Shown in pieces: positions 35,419 to 44,585 of a stretch of DNA of 64,000 nucleotides. A program made the translations under genes and the position numbers. The stretch's first letter is position 1, and every line of letters begins with the position of its first letter. Source of the stretch: Streptomyces antibioticus (GTDB lineage: Bacteria > Actinomycetota > Actinomycetes > Streptomycetales > Streptomycetaceae); the NCBI RefSeq assembly GCF_001514065.1, contig NZ_KQ948423.1, positions 62,001 to 126,000 on the forward strand. Direction: 5' to 3'. The notes under the pieces were generated by a model. The model saw only the letters and a program-made list of their open reading frames with translations, ran no database searches and was not told the DNA's origin.

Positions 35419-37098
35419 TCAGGTCGTCGTCCACCACACCGTGGTGTCCGCCGGGAGCTTCGCGTCGCCGTCGGCCTCGGCGATCTCGCCGCTCGCGAGC
35501 AGGACACGGCCGTATGCCGGGGTCGTGACCGATTCGCCGGTGGTGTTCGCCACGCAGACGAACTCGCCCCGGCGGAAGGCCAGTACGCCCTCCGGGGCGC
35601 GGAGCCATTCCACCGCGTCGCCGGCGCCCAGGTCGGGTTCGGCGCGGCGGACGGCGAGGGCAGTGCGGTAGAGCTCCAGGGTGGAGTCCGCGACGCCGGT
35701 CTGGGCCTCCACGCTCAGGTCCGCCCACTCCGCCGGCTGCGGAAGCCAGCTGCCGCCGGTGCCGAAGCCGTACGACGAACCCTGGCGCGTCCACGGGATC
35801 GGGACGCGGCAGCCGTCGCGGAAGCCGTCCTGGCCGGCGCCGCGGAAGTAGGCGGGGTCCTGGCGGACTTCGTCCGGGAGGTCGACGACGTCCGGCAGGC
35901 CCAGCTCCTCGCCCTGGTAGATGTACGCCGAGCCGGGCAGCGCCAGCATGAGGAGGGTGGCCGCGCGAGCGCGCCGCAGGCCGAGCGCGCGGTCGCCCGC
36001 CGTGCGGATCTGGGTGCCGAGACCCGCCGGGTTCGCGAAGCGGGTCGCGTGGCGGGTGACGTCGTGGTTGGAGAGGACCCAGGTGGCCGGGGCGCCGACC
36101 GGGCGCATCGCCTCCAGGGTCAGGTCCACCACCTTGCGCAGCTCCTCCGCGTCCCAATGGGTGCCCAGGTACTGGAAGTTGAAGGCCTGGTGGAGTTCAT
36201 CCGGGCGGACGTAGTTGGCGGTGCGGGCGACCGTCGGGGTCCAGGCCTCGGCGACGAAGATGCGCTCGCCGGCGTACTCGTCGAGGATGAGCCGCCACTG
36301 GCGGTAGATGTCGTGGACACCGTCCTGGTCGAAGAACGGCATGACATCGTTGCCCAGCAACTTGAGCTGATCGCCGTCGCCCCCGAGGTCCGGCAGACCT
36401 TCCGCCTTGACCATGCCGTGGGCCACGTCGATGCGGAAGCCGTCCACGCCCATGTCCAGCCAGAAGCGCAGGATGGAGCGGAACTCGTCGCCGACCGCGG
36501 GGTGTTCCCAGTTGAAGTCGGGCTGCTCGGGGGCGAAGAGGTGGAGGTACCACTCGCCGGGGGTGCCGTCGGGCTCGGTGACCCGGGTCCACGCCGGGCC
36601 GCCGAAGATGGACTCCCAGTTGTTCGGGGGGAGTTCGCCGTGCTCGCCCTTGCCGGGGCGGAAGTAGTAGCGGTCGCGGAGCGGGGACCCCGGGCCCTCG
36701 CGCAGGGCGCGCTTGAACCACTCGTGCTGGTCGGAGGAGTGGTTGGGGACCAGGTCGACGATGATCCGCAGGCTCAGTTCGTGCGCGTCGCGGATCAGCG
36801 CGTCCGCGTCCAGCAGGTTGCCGAACATCGGGTCCACGGCCCGGTAGTCGGCGACGTCGTAGCCGGCGTCGGCCTGCGGGGAGGCGTAGAAGGGGCTGAG
36901 CCACACGGCGTCCACGCCCAGGTCGCGCAGGTACGGCAGTCGGGAGCGGATGCCCTCCAGGTCGCCCATGCCGTCGCCGTTGCTGTCGGCGAAGCTGCGC
37001 GGATAGACCTGGTAGATCACCGCGTCCCGCCACCAGTCGCCGCGCTTGGCTTGGGCGGGGGTCGGGGCCGAGGCGAGGGCGGAGTGCTGCTGGCTCAT
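35419..37098 (-). CDS. aglA: Cytoplasmic alpha-glucosidase (GH13)
   Basis: A 559-residue GH13 alpha-glucosidase without a signal peptide, so it acts on imported maltose and maltodextrins. Motifs: [23 protein letters not shown] with nucleophile D224, acid E284 in FVAEAW, and VLSNHDVTRH with H345-D346. The frame is open far upstream into malG, but ATG 37098 has AAGGA 5 bases before it and starts the normal family N-terminus (WWRDAVIYQVYPRSF follows at residue 22). It is the last gene of the leftward malEFG operon, 119 bases after malG with an intervening hairpin, and is followed by a terminator. Confidence 0.95.
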   Translation of the reverse strand: MSQQHSALASAPTPAQAKRGDWWRDAVIYQVYPRSFADSNGDGMGDLEGIRSRLPYLRDLGVDAVWLSPFYASPQADAGYDVADYRAVDPMFGNLLDADALIRDAHELSLRIIVDLVPNHSSDQHEWFKRALREGPGSPLRDRYYFRPGKGEHGELPPNNWESIFGGPAWTRVTEPDGTPGEWYLHLFAPEQPDFNWEHPAVGDEFRSILRFWLDMGVDGFRIDVAHGMVKAEGLPDLGGDGDQLKLLGNDVMPFFDQDGVHDIYRQWRLILDEYAGERIFVAEAWTPTVARTANYVRPDELHQAFNFQYLGTHWDAEELRKVVDLTLEAMRPVGAPATWVLSNHDVTRHATRFANPAGLGTQIRTAGDRALGLRRARAATLLMLALPGSAYIYQGEELGLPDVVDLPDEVRQDPAYFRGAGQDGFRDGCRVPIPWTRQGSSYGFGTGGSWLPQPAEWADLSVEAQTGVADSTLELYRTALAVRRAEPDLGAGDAVEWLRAPEGVLAFRRGEFVCVANTTGESVTTPAYGRVLLASGEIAEADGDAKLPADTTVWWTTT

Positions 37099-37154
37099 GG
37101 CGTCCTTGATACGTAACGGGGTCATGGGGTCAGGTGTGCAGACGACGGTGATGC

Positions 37155-37202
37155 GAGGCGGCCGCGGTGACAGCGGGGTCGGATGGACACCGCGACCGCC
37201 TC
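37155..37202 (-). other. Hairpin between malG and aglA
   Basis: Arms 37155-37169 and 37188-37202 form a 15-bp stem with one mismatch and an 18-base loop in the 119-bp gap. It may partly terminate or protect the upstream message and so set the malEFG to aglA ratio. Confidence 0.55.
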
Positions 37203-37217
37203 GGGTCGGTGGGGGCG

Positions 37218-38138
37218 TCAGCCCTTGGTGCCGCCGGCCGTGAGGCCGGTCACGAGGTTCTTCTGCACGAGGTAGAAGAACGCGGACACCGGTATGGCGA
37301 TGAGCACCGCGGTCGCGGCCATCAGGTTGCGCTGGGCGTCGTGTTCGCTGACGAAGCTCTGCAGGCCGACGGCGAAGGTGTACTTGTCGTCGCTGAGCAT
37401 GAACGTCGAGGCGAAGGCGACCTCGCCGAAGGCGGTGATGAAGTTGTAGAAGGCGGCCACCGCGAGGCCCGGCTTGGCGAGCGGCAGGATCAGCCGGAAG
37501 AACGTGCCGAAGGGGGTCAGTCCGTCGACGCGGCCGGCCTCGTCGATCTCGAAGGGGATCGTGTCGAAGTAGCCCTTGAGCAGCCAGGCGCTGTAGGGGA
37601 CCGCGGTCGCGCAGTACACGAGGACGAGGCCGAGGTAGCTGTCGACCAGCTGGAGGTCCACGAGGATCTGGTACATCGGCACGATGAGGACGGCGATCGG
37701 GAACATCTGGGTGACCAGGAGCACCCACATGAGCTTCTTGTAGCCGGGGAACCGCATGCGGGAGACGGCGTAGCCGGTGGTGGCCGCCGCGAACACGCCG
37801 ATGACGGTGGTGCCGAGGGAGACGATCAGCGAACTCTTCAGCCAGTCGAAGAAGTTGGTGTGCTGAAGGACGAACGAGTAGTTGTCCAGCGTCATCTTGT
37901 CCCAGATGCCGCCGGGGTGGAGGTAGTCGTCCTTGTCCGGGCCGAGGGACAGATAGACCAGCCAGGCGATCGGGAACAGCGCGATCAGGCTCGCGACGAT
38001 CAGGATGCCGTGGGAGGCGAGGGCGGCGGCGCGGCCGCGCTCCTCACGGCCGCGGACCTTGCGCGGCCGGGAGGCTTCGAGGACCTGGGGGGTCACCGGG
38101 CGGTCCGCCTTGATCTCGGAGGGGGTTGAGGTGCTCAT
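37218..38138 (-). CDS. malG: Maltose/maltodextrin ABC permease MalG
   Basis: A 306-residue inner-membrane permease with about six transmembrane helices (first at about 40-62). The coupling loop that contacts the ATPase is visible as the EAA-type motif EIDEAGRVDGLTPFGTFFRL. ATG 38138 has AGGAG 5 bases upstream. It follows malF by 13 bases and pairs with it to form the channel. No ATPase gene is in the operon; in Streptomyces the shared ATPase MsiK, encoded elsewhere, energises such importers. Confidence 0.93.
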   Translation of the reverse strand: MSTSTPSEIKADRPVTPQVLEASRPRKVRGREERGRAAALASHGILIVASLIALFPIAWLVYLSLGPDKDDYLHPGGIWDKMTLDNYSFVLQHTNFFDWLKSSLIVSLGTTVIGVFAAATTGYAVSRMRFPGYKKLMWVLLVTQMFPIAVLIVPMYQILVDLQLVDSYLGLVLVYCATAVPYSAWLLKGYFDTIPFEIDEAGRVDGLTPFGTFFRLILPLAKPGLAVAAFYNFITAFGEVAFASTFMLSDDKYTFAVGLQSFVSEHDAQRNLMAATAVLIAIPVSAFFYLVQKNLVTGLTAGGTKG

Positions 38139-38151
38139 GGTGACTCCTGCC

Positions 38152-39156
38152 TCAGATCGCGAGCTGCTGGTCATTGCGGTTCAGCCAGCGGCGGTAGAAG
38201 GAGGTGAAGACGATCAGGATGGCCAGCAGCAGGATGCCGTAGGCCGCCGACTGGGCGAAGTCACGTGGCTGCTGTCCGAAGCCGAGGTAGTACGCCCAGG
38301 TGACGAGGATCTGCGCGTCGGGGGCGGTGTTGCCGAACAGCAGGAAGATGATGGCGAACTGGTTGAAGGTCCAGATGACACCGAGGAGTACGACGGTGGA
38401 GCTGACGGACCGCAGGCCCGGCAGGGTGACGTACCGGAAGCGCTGCCAGGCGTTGGCGCCGTCCATCTCGGCGGCCTCGTAGAGCGAGGAGTCGATGGAC
38501 TGGAGTCCGCCGAGCAGCGAGACCATCATGAACGGCACACCGCACCAGGTGTTGACCATGATCGCGGCGAACCGCTGCCAGAAGGTGTCCTCCAGCCACG
38601 ACGGTTGCGGCAGGTGGAGCGTGCCCAGGAAGTTGTTGATGATGCCGCTGTCGGCGAGCATGAACCGCCAGCCGAAGACAGTGACGAAGGTCGGCACGGC
38701 CCACGGCAGGATCAGGATCAGCCGGTAGAAGGTGCGGCCGCGCAGCTTCTGGTTGAGCAGCAGGGCGAGGCCGAGTCCGATGCCGTAGTGCAGGGCCACA
38801 CAGGCGGCCGTCCACACGATCGTCCAGATGAAGTGCGACCAGAAGCGGTCGTAGGCGGTGTCGCCCCAGAGGATGTCGGCGTAGTTGTCGAGGCCGATGA
38901 ACTTGTACGTGGCGTCGATGTGGTTGACGCCGATCGTCCGCGCCGTGTTGAGGCTGTTGGCGTCGGTGAGCGTGAGGTAGAGGCCGTACACCAGCGGGTA
39001 CAGCACGAGGACGCCGAGGACGATCGCCACCGGGGCGATCATCGCGTAGGCGTACCAGTGCTTCTGGTATCCGCGCCTCAGGCGCTGGCCCAGCCCGGGC
39101 CGGGGCCCGCGGTCACCGCGGCGCTTGCCGGTCGCGCGGTCGATGGCGACTGTCAT
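38152..39156 (-). CDS. malF: Maltose/maltodextrin ABC permease MalF
   Basis: A 334-residue permease with a basic N-terminal tail and about six to eight transmembrane helices, starting at about residue 35. The EAA-type coupling loop reads YEAAEMDGANAWQRFRYVTL. ATG 39156 has GAAGGTG upstream and starts the family text; longer starts lack a ribosome site. It lies 114 bases after malE, a gap filled by a large hairpin, and 13 bases before malG. It lacks the long periplasmic loop of the E. coli protein, as usual in Gram-positive bacteria. Confidence 0.93.
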   Translation of the reverse strand: MTVAIDRATGKRRGDRGPRPGLGQRLRRGYQKHWYAYAMIAPVAIVLGVLVLYPLVYGLYLTLTDANSLNTARTIGVNHIDATYKFIGLDNYADILWGDTAYDRFWSHFIWTIVWTAACVALHYGIGLGLALLLNQKLRGRTFYRLILILPWAVPTFVTVFGWRFMLADSGIINNFLGTLHLPQPSWLEDTFWQRFAAIMVNTWCGVPFMMVSLLGGLQSIDSSLYEAAEMDGANAWQRFRYVTLPGLRSVSSTVVLLGVIWTFNQFAIIFLLFGNTAPDAQILVTWAYYLGFGQQPRDFAQSAAYGILLLAILIVFTSFYRRWLNRNDQQLAI

Positions 39157-39217
39157 GGTTCGACACCTTCTGGGAGGTTCAAGGGGTGTACGGCTCGTGT
39201 ACGGCTCACAGGCCGAT

Positions 39218-39261
39218 GGCCGCCGGATCCCTCCCCCCATGCTTCGGGGGATCCGGCGGCC
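39218..39261 (-). other. Large hairpin between malE and malF
   Basis: Arms 39218-39231 and 39248-39261 are a perfect 14-bp stem (core GCCGCCGGATCCC), extended inward by a CCCCC/GGGGG pairing around ATGCTTC. It starts 9 bases after the malE stop. Hairpins here are expected to stop exonuclease or part of the transcription so that malE is made in excess over the permeases. Confidence 0.8.
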
Positions 39262-39270
39262 GCTCGGGGC

Positions 39271-40539
39271 TTACTTGCTGAAGTCCGGGACCAGCTTGGC
39301 GATGGCGGTCTCGGCGTTGCTCAGCCCCTTGTCGAGGGACTCCTTGCCGCCGGCGATCTTCGGCAGCTCGGTGTCCAGCGGGCCCCACAGGGAGCTGTAC
39401 TCGGGCAGGGCCGGGCGCGGCTGGGCGGCGGCGAGGACCGTGCCGTAGCCGGCGATGCCCGGGTCGGCCTTGACCTGGTCGGTGTAGGCGTCGTCGCGGG
39501 TGGGCAGCGTGGAGTTCTTCAGCGCGATGGTCGCCTGGGACTTCGCGGAGGTCATGAAGTTGACGAACTTCAGCGCGGCCTTCTGGTGGGCGGCGTCGGA
39601 GCCGGCGTAGACCGAGAGGTTGTGGCCGCCGGTCGGGGCGCCCGCCTTGCCGGTGGAGCCGGCCGGGACGGTGGCGATGCCGAGGTTGGCCTTGTCCTTG
39701 AACGCGGAGCCCTTGTAGAAGTTGGTGATCTCCCACGGGCCCTGGATGATCGCGGCGACCTTGCCGTTGACGAACGCGTCCTGGATGTGGGCGTAGGCGT
39801 CGGCGGTGGTGTCGGCCTTGTGCAGGCCCTTGCCGGAGAAGAGGCTCAGCCAGGTGCCGTACGCCTTCTTCGCGGCGTCCGAGTTGACCGTGATCTTCTT
39901 GGCGGCGGCGTCGACGGTGTCGGTGCCCTCGCCGTAGAGGAAGGACTGGGCGTAGTAGGCCTGGGTGGAGCCCCAGTAGCCGTCGACGCCGGTCTTGGCC
40001 TTGATGGTGGCGGCGGCCTTCTTCAGGTCGTCCCAGGTCTTGGGGGCCTCGACGCCGGCCTTCTCGAAGAGGGCCTTGTTGTAGACGAGGGCGAGGGTGT
40101 CGGTGACCAGCGGGACGCCGTAGGTCTTGCCCTCGTACTTGGCCTGCTCGATCAGGTTCGGCTTGAACTTGGCCTGGTCGGCGAGGGCCTCGGTGCCGTC
40201 GAGGGGCAGCAGGTAGCTCTTCTTGGCGAAGGCCGGGGTCCAGCCGACCTCGGAGCGCAGCACGTCCGGGGCGCCCTTGGAGCCGGCGGCGGTGTCGAAC
40301 TTGTTCTGCGCCTGGTCGAACTGGACGTTGACGTACTTGACCTTGACGTCCTTGTTCGCGGCCTCGAACTCCTTGATGAGGGCCTTGTACGTCGGCGCCT
40401 CGTTGGTGGCGTTGGAGGTGTCCCACCAGGTGATGGTGACCGGACCGCTCGAGTCGCTGCTGCTGTCGTCTCCGTTGCAGGCCGTCGCCGCGAGGGCGAG
40501 GGACGCCACCAGCGCAGTGGCCGCTATGCCACGCCGCAT
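39271..40539 (-). CDS. malE: Maltose/maltodextrin-binding lipoprotein MalE
   Basis: A 422-residue solute-binding lipoprotein. The signal peptide ends in a lipobox (LAATAC, Cys at residue 21), so the protein is tethered outside the cell. Binding-protein family stretches include VTITWWDTSNATNEAP, FEKAGVEAPKTWDDLKKAA, FVNGKVAAIIQGPWEITNF and AHQKAALKFVNFMTS. It captures maltodextrins made by the secreted amylases and delivers them to MalF/MalG. It is the first gene of the operon, divergent from malR; the 321-bp gap carries repeated TGCAAG-type operator candidates. Confidence 0.95.
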   Translation of the reverse strand: MRRGIAATALVASLALAATACNGDDSSSDSSGPVTITWWDTSNATNEAPTYKALIKEFEAANKDVKVKYVNVQFDQAQNKFDTAAGSKGAPDVLRSEVGWTPAFAKKSYLLPLDGTEALADQAKFKPNLIEQAKYEGKTYGVPLVTDTLALVYNKALFEKAGVEAPKTWDDLKKAAATIKAKTGVDGYWGSTQAYYAQSFLYGEGTDTVDAAAKKITVNSDAAKKAYGTWLSLFSGKGLHKADTTADAYAHIQDAFVNGKVAAIIQGPWEITNFYKGSAFKDKANLGIATVPAGSTGKAGAPTGGHNLSVYAGSDAAHQKAALKFVNFMTSAKSQATIALKNSTLPTRDDAYTDQVKADPGIAGYGTVLAAAQPRPALPEYSSLWGPLDTELPKIAGGKESLDKGLSNAETAIAKLVPDFSK

Positions 40540-40860
40540 GAGTTCTCCTTGAGGGTGAAAGCCCGTGTGGTGCGAGAGGCGGTCCCGCCCGCTTCCCGCG
40601 TGATGCGAGGGCCGGCCCCGTCAGCCGCCCTCACCGTCTTGCCGACCGCGCCATTGCCGCCGCCGGGCGTCGCCGAACGTAACAGCGATGTAAGCGTTGC
40701 GAAAGACCTTGCAGCAAAAAAGTGCAAGACGTCATTGAAGTTATCCGGGCGTGACCTCGTGGCTACCGTCGTGAGACGCTTGTTTCCAGGGGTGGAGCGG
40801 TGAAGAGCGCCCTGTGCAAGACTCTGCAAGCTCTTGCCATCACTTTCACGAGGGAGCGCG
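40540..40860. promoter_or_regulatory. malE-malR divergent control region
   Basis: This 321-bp gene-free gap holds several related elements: GAAAGACCTT (40701-40710), an inverted repeat CTTGCA-N9-TGCAAG (40708-40728), and TGCAAG twice 10 bases apart (40815-40820, 40825-40830) running into the near-palindrome GCAAGCTCTTGC (40826-40837), followed by CTTTCAC. These resemble the amylase promoter blocks and are the likely MalR operators and promoters for both directions. The part from 40540 to 40690 shows nothing further. Confidence 0.7.
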
Positions 40861-42000
40861 ATGACCCAGCAACTCGGCGCGGGACGGTCAACAGGTCGCC
40901 CACGGCGTCCGATTGGTGTGCAAGGGCAGGGTCGGCCGGTACAGTCCAACCCTGTGACCACACGGCTTGCCGACATCGCTGCTCAAGCGGGGGTCAGCGA
41001 AGCGACCGTCAGCCGCGTCCTCAACGGGAAGCCGGGCGTCGCCGCCACCACCCGCCAGTCCGTGCTGGCCGCTCTAGACGTCCTGGGCTACGAGCGCCCG
41101 GTGCGCCTGCGGCAGCGCAGTGAGGGCCTGGTGGGCCTGATAACCCCGGAGCTGGAGAACCCGATATTCCCGGCGCTGGCCCAGGTGATCGGGCAGGCAC
41201 TGACGCGGCAGGGGTACACCCCGGTGCTGGCCACCCAGACCCCGGGCGGTTCCACGGAGGACGAGCTCACGGAGATGCTCGTCGACCGGGGCGTGGCGGG
41301 CATCATCTTCGTCTCCGGACTGCACGCGGACACCTCCGCCGACATGCAGCGCTACGAGCAGCTGCGCGGCCAGGGCGTGCCGTTCGTGCTGGTGGACGGT
41401 TTCTCGCCGAAGGTGCAGGCGCCGTTCATCTCCCCCGACGACCGCGCCGCGATGACGCTTGCGGTCACGCATCTCGCCTCGCTCGGTCACACCCGGATCG
41501 GCCTCGCGCTCGGCCCGAAGCGGTTCGTGCCGGTGCAGCGCAAGATCGAGGGGTTCGTGCGGGCGATGCAGGACCAGCTGGGGCTGTCGGCGGAGGCCGT
41601 CGAGGCGGAGCTGGTCCAGCACTCGCTGTACACCCTGGAGGGCGGTCAGGCCGCGGCCACCGCGTTGATCGGCCGCGGCTGTACGGCGGTGGTGTGCGCG
41701 AGCGACATGATGGCGCTGGGTGCCATACGGGCCGCCCGGCAGCTCGGTCTCGAAGTGCCGCAGGACGTCTCCGTGGTGGGCTTCGACGACTCCCCCTTGA
41801 TCGCGTTCACCGACCCGCCGCTGACGACGGTCCGCAAGCCGGTTCCGGCGATGGGCCAGGCCGCGGTGCGGACGCTGCTGGAGGAGATCGGCGGGACGCC
41901 CGCGCCGCACAGTGAGTTCGTGTTCATGCCGGAGCTGGTGGTGCGCGGTTCGACGGCCTCGGCGCCTGTTTCGTCCCGTGCGGACCGTTCTCGTTCCTGA
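40861..42000 (+). CDS. malR: LacI-family maltose regulator MalR
   Basis: A 379-residue LacI-type repressor. After a 31-residue extension the helix-turn-helix reads TTRLADIAAQAGVSEATVSR with the hinge VLNGKPGV, then a periplasmic-binding-like sugar domain (LITPELENPIFPALAQVIGQ, GCTAVVCASDMMALGAIRAA, DVSVVGFDDSPL). ATG 40861 with GAGGGAG upstream was chosen; a GTG at 40954 would start right at the DNA-binding domain but has no ribosome site. By known S. coelicolor biology MalR represses malEFG and is relieved by maltose; here it probably also controls aglA and the two secreted amylases. Confidence 0.93.
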   Translation: MTQQLGAGRSTGRPRRPIGVQGQGRPVQSNPVTTRLADIAAQAGVSEATVSRVLNGKPGVAATTRQSVLAALDVLGYERPVRLRQRSEGLVGLITPELENPIFPALAQVIGQALTRQGYTPVLATQTPGGSTEDELTEMLVDRGVAGIIFVSGLHADTSADMQRYEQLRGQGVPFVLVDGFSPKVQAPFISPDDRAAMTLAVTHLASLGHTRIGLALGPKRFVPVQRKIEGFVRAMQDQLGLSAEAVEAELVQHSLYTLEGGQAAATALIGRGCTAVVCASDMMALGAIRAARQLGLEVPQDVSVVGFDDSPLIAFTDPPLTTVRKPVPAMGQAAVRTLLEEIGGTPAPHSEFVFMPELVVRGSTASAPVSSRADRSRS

Positions 42001-42131
42001 GGGGGAGAACACGGGGTTTCGGGCCGTGCGCTGGTAGGAGACGAGGGCCTCGTCCCGCCGTAGAACATGCGTCCTGAACCCGCCCGAGGGATGATCTGGG
42101 GGCAAGGGCTTTTCTGGCAGACTCTGTGTCC

Positions 42132-42965
42132 ATGGGTGATTCGACCGTGACGACAGTGGAAGGCCGCGAAGAGGCCGTTCTGCACCCTGTCTCGGACGAC
42201 TCGGGCAGGAGCCTCCTCCGCCGCCTGCGCACCCCGCGCCGCCCCCGCCTCTGGTTCGAGATCCTGCTGATCGCGGTGAGTTACTGGACCTACTCACTGA
42301 TCCGCAACGCGGTCCCCGAGCAGAAGGCCGAGGCGCTGCGCAACGCCGACTGGATCTGGCGGGTCGAGCACGACCTGGGGATCGCGGTCGAGGAGTCGGT
42401 CAACCACGCCGTGAACTCGGTGACTTGGCTGATCGTGGGCATGAACTACTACTACGCGACGCTGCACTTCGTGGTGACGCTGGGTGTGCTGGTGTGGCTG
42501 TTCCGTTACCACCCCGGCCGCTACGCGGCGACCCGCACGGTCCTCTTCGCCACCACCGCCGTCGCCCTCGTCGGTTACTACCTGTATCCGCTGGCCCCGC
42601 CCCGGCTGATGAACGGCGGCGACTTCGTCGACACCGTCGTCTTCCACCAGACCTGGGGTTCGATGGCGTCCGGCGACCTGAAGAGCATGTCCAACCAGTA
42701 CGCCGCGATGCCGTCGATGCACATCGGCTGGTCGCTGTGGTGCGGTCTGACGATCTTCGCGCTGGCCCGGGTGCCCTGGGTGCGGGTGCTGGGCCTCCTC
42801 TACCCGGCGGCCACCCTGATCGTCATCGTCGCCACCGCCAACCACTTCTGGCTGGACGCGGTGGGCGGCATCCTCTGCCTGGCCTTCGGTTTCACGGTGG
42901 CGCGGCTCTGGTACGGCCGGCTGCCGTACGCCCTGCCACAGACGGTGCCGCCACGGGGAGCCTGA
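42132..42965 (+). CDS. PAP2-family membrane phosphatase
   Basis: A 277-residue membrane protein with about six transmembrane helices after a basic N-terminal tail of about 40 residues. Phosphatase signature parts are AAMPSMHIGWSLW and ANHFWLDAVGG, which carry the catalytic His residues of the PAP2 (inositolphosphotransferase-like) fold; the first KxxxxxxRP motif is weak (APPRLM). It likely removes phosphate from, or transfers, a lipid head group. ATG 42132 is preceded by a GTG six bases earlier; no strong ribosome site is seen. It follows malR by 131 bases but has no evident link to sugar use. Confidence 0.82.
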   Translation: MGDSTVTTVEGREEAVLHPVSDDSGRSLLRRLRTPRRPRLWFEILLIAVSYWTYSLIRNAVPEQKAEALRNADWIWRVEHDLGIAVEESVNHAVNSVTWLIVGMNYYYATLHFVVTLGVLVWLFRYHPGRYAATRTVLFATTAVALVGYYLYPLAPPRLMNGGDFVDTVVFHQTWGSMASGDLKSMSNQYAAMPSMHIGWSLWCGLTIFALARVPWVRVLGLLYPAATLIVIVATANHFWLDAVGGILCLAFGFTVARLWYGRLPYALPQTVPPRGA

Positions 42966-42984
42966 TCCTCGGGCCCGAGCCGCC

Positions 42985-44556
42985 TCACTCCGCCCGGTGC
43001 ACCACGTGCCCCCCGGTCACCGTCAGCCGTACCGGCGCCTGAGCCAGCTCGTCCGCCGGAGCCTGAACCGGATCCAGTGCCAAGGCCGTGAGGTCGGCGC
43101 GGTAACCGACGGCGATACGGCCCGCCACCTCGCTCTCCCCCGCCGCCCGCGCCGCGTGCGACGTCACGCCCTCCAGGGCTTCGAGGCCGGTCAGCCCCGC
43201 CCGCGCCGAGGCCGCGCCCCGCGGTGCGCGTGCCGTCGCCAGTACCGCCCGGGCGTCGTAGTGGGCGATGGGCCAGTCCGAGCCCAGGGCGACCGTCGCG
43301 CCCGCGTCGCGCAGGTCGCGCAGGCGCCAGGCGTGCCCGGCGCGGGCGGCGCCCAGCCGACGTGACCACTCGTCCGTGCCGTCGGCCCGTGTGTACGCGG
43401 TGTGCGGGGGCTGCATCGACGCCGCCACCCCCAGCTCGGCGAACCGGGGCAGCAGCTCGTCCGGGGCGGTCTCGATGTGCTCGATGCGGTGCCGGTCCCG
43501 GCCGCTCGGTCCGAGCCCGGCCACCACGTCCAGGACGTGCCGTACCGCCGCGTCCCCGATGGCGTGGGTGGCGGTGCGGACGCCGGCCGCGTGCAGGTGC
43601 CGTACGGCGGCCGCGTAGGCCTTGGGGTCCGGCCAGAACGCCTCGGTGCCCTGGCCATGACAGTCGGCGTGCTCCAGCCAGGCCGTGCCGCCCTCGACGG
43701 TGCCGTCCATGAAGAACTTGACCCCGCCGACCCGCCAGTGCCGGCCCCCGCTCCCCTGCAGGCCGATCAGCTCCGCAAGGCCCGCCTCGTCCACGCCCGG
43801 CATGCACCACGGCGCGAACCGCAGCCGCACCGGCAGCACCGTCTCGCGGGCCACGGACCCGACCAGCTCCGCATCCCCCGCGTCCATGACGTGGGCCCCG
43901 GTCAGGCCGGTCGCCGCCATCGCCGAGAGCAGTTCGACGAGGCGGGTGCGACGGGCCGCGTAGGACGGGCGGGGCATGACCTCCGCCAGCAGGTCCATGG
44001 CCGCGTGCTCGACGAGGTGCCCCGTCGGCCGCCCCTCGCCGTCGCAGACCACCTGCGAGCGCTGGGCGAAGGCCCGCGGTCCCGTCACGCCCGCCGCGGC
44101 GAGCGCCGCGCCGGTCGCGAGGGCCGAGTGGCCGTCGTAGAGGCGGAGGAAGGCGGGGGCTCCGGCGAGTACGTCCTCGACGAGGGCGCGGTCGATCGGG
44201 CGGCCCTCGAAGGCGTTGTGGTCGAGGCCGTGGCCGATGACCCATCCGTCGATGCGTGCGGCGGTGGCGAGAGCGGCCTTCAGGCCCGCCAGGTCCGTCA
44301 CCCCCGACAGTTCGACTCCGGTCGCCATGTCCAGCCCCCACACCGGGTGGCTGTGCGCGTCCACGAGCCCGGGCACGAGGTGCGCCCCCTCCAGCGCCAC
44401 GACCTCGGTGCCCGGCCCCCGCCATGCGCGTACGTCGCCTTCGTCTCCGACCGCCGCGATCACCCCGTCGCGTACGGCGACGGCGGTGGCGTGCGGCCGG
44501 GCGGGGTCGAGGGTGCGGATCTTCGCGCCGGTGAGGATCAGATCGGGGGTGGGCAT
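42985..44556 (-). CDS. Amidohydrolase (YtcJ-like, Amidohydro_3)
   Basis: A 523-residue metal-dependent amidohydrolase. Metal-site stretches are LVDAHSHPVW (HxH), GHGLDHNAFEG, then HAIGDAAVRHVLD, HRIEHIETA and LGSDWPIAHYDARAV with the last catalytic Asp. This matches the N-substituted formamide deformylase/YtcJ group, which cleaves amide or formyl bonds. The frame is open over a further 2 kb upstream, but ATG 44556 begins the family N-terminus (DLILTGAKIRTLDP). It follows an APC permease by 29 bases on the same strand, so the permease probably imports its substrate or an amine; both likely answer to the divergent TetR. Confidence 0.9.
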   Translation of the reverse strand: MPTPDLILTGAKIRTLDPARPHATAVAVRDGVIAAVGDEGDVRAWRGPGTEVVALEGAHLVPGLVDAHSHPVWGLDMATGVELSGVTDLAGLKAALATAARIDGWVIGHGLDHNAFEGRPIDRALVEDVLAGAPAFLRLYDGHSALATGAALAAAGVTGPRAFAQRSQVVCDGEGRPTGHLVEHAAMDLLAEVMPRPSYAARRTRLVELLSAMAATGLTGAHVMDAGDAELVGSVARETVLPVRLRFAPWCMPGVDEAGLAELIGLQGSGGRHWRVGGVKFFMDGTVEGGTAWLEHADCHGQGTEAFWPDPKAYAAAVRHLHAAGVRTATHAIGDAAVRHVLDVVAGLGPSGRDRHRIEHIETAPDELLPRFAELGVAASMQPPHTAYTRADGTDEWSRRLGAARAGHAWRLRDLRDAGATVALGSDWPIAHYDARAVLATARAPRGAASARAGLTGLEALEGVTSHAARAAGESEVAGRIAVGYRADLTALALDPVQAPADELAQAPVRLTVTGGHVVHRAE

Positions 44557-44585
44557 GAGGGGGTGAACTCCCTTGTTCTGTCGGG

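Noticed and set aside
37098-37728. Upstream extension of the alpha-glucosidase into malG
   Set aside because: It overlaps the well-supported malG gene and lacks family sequence; AAGGA at the 37098 start decides.
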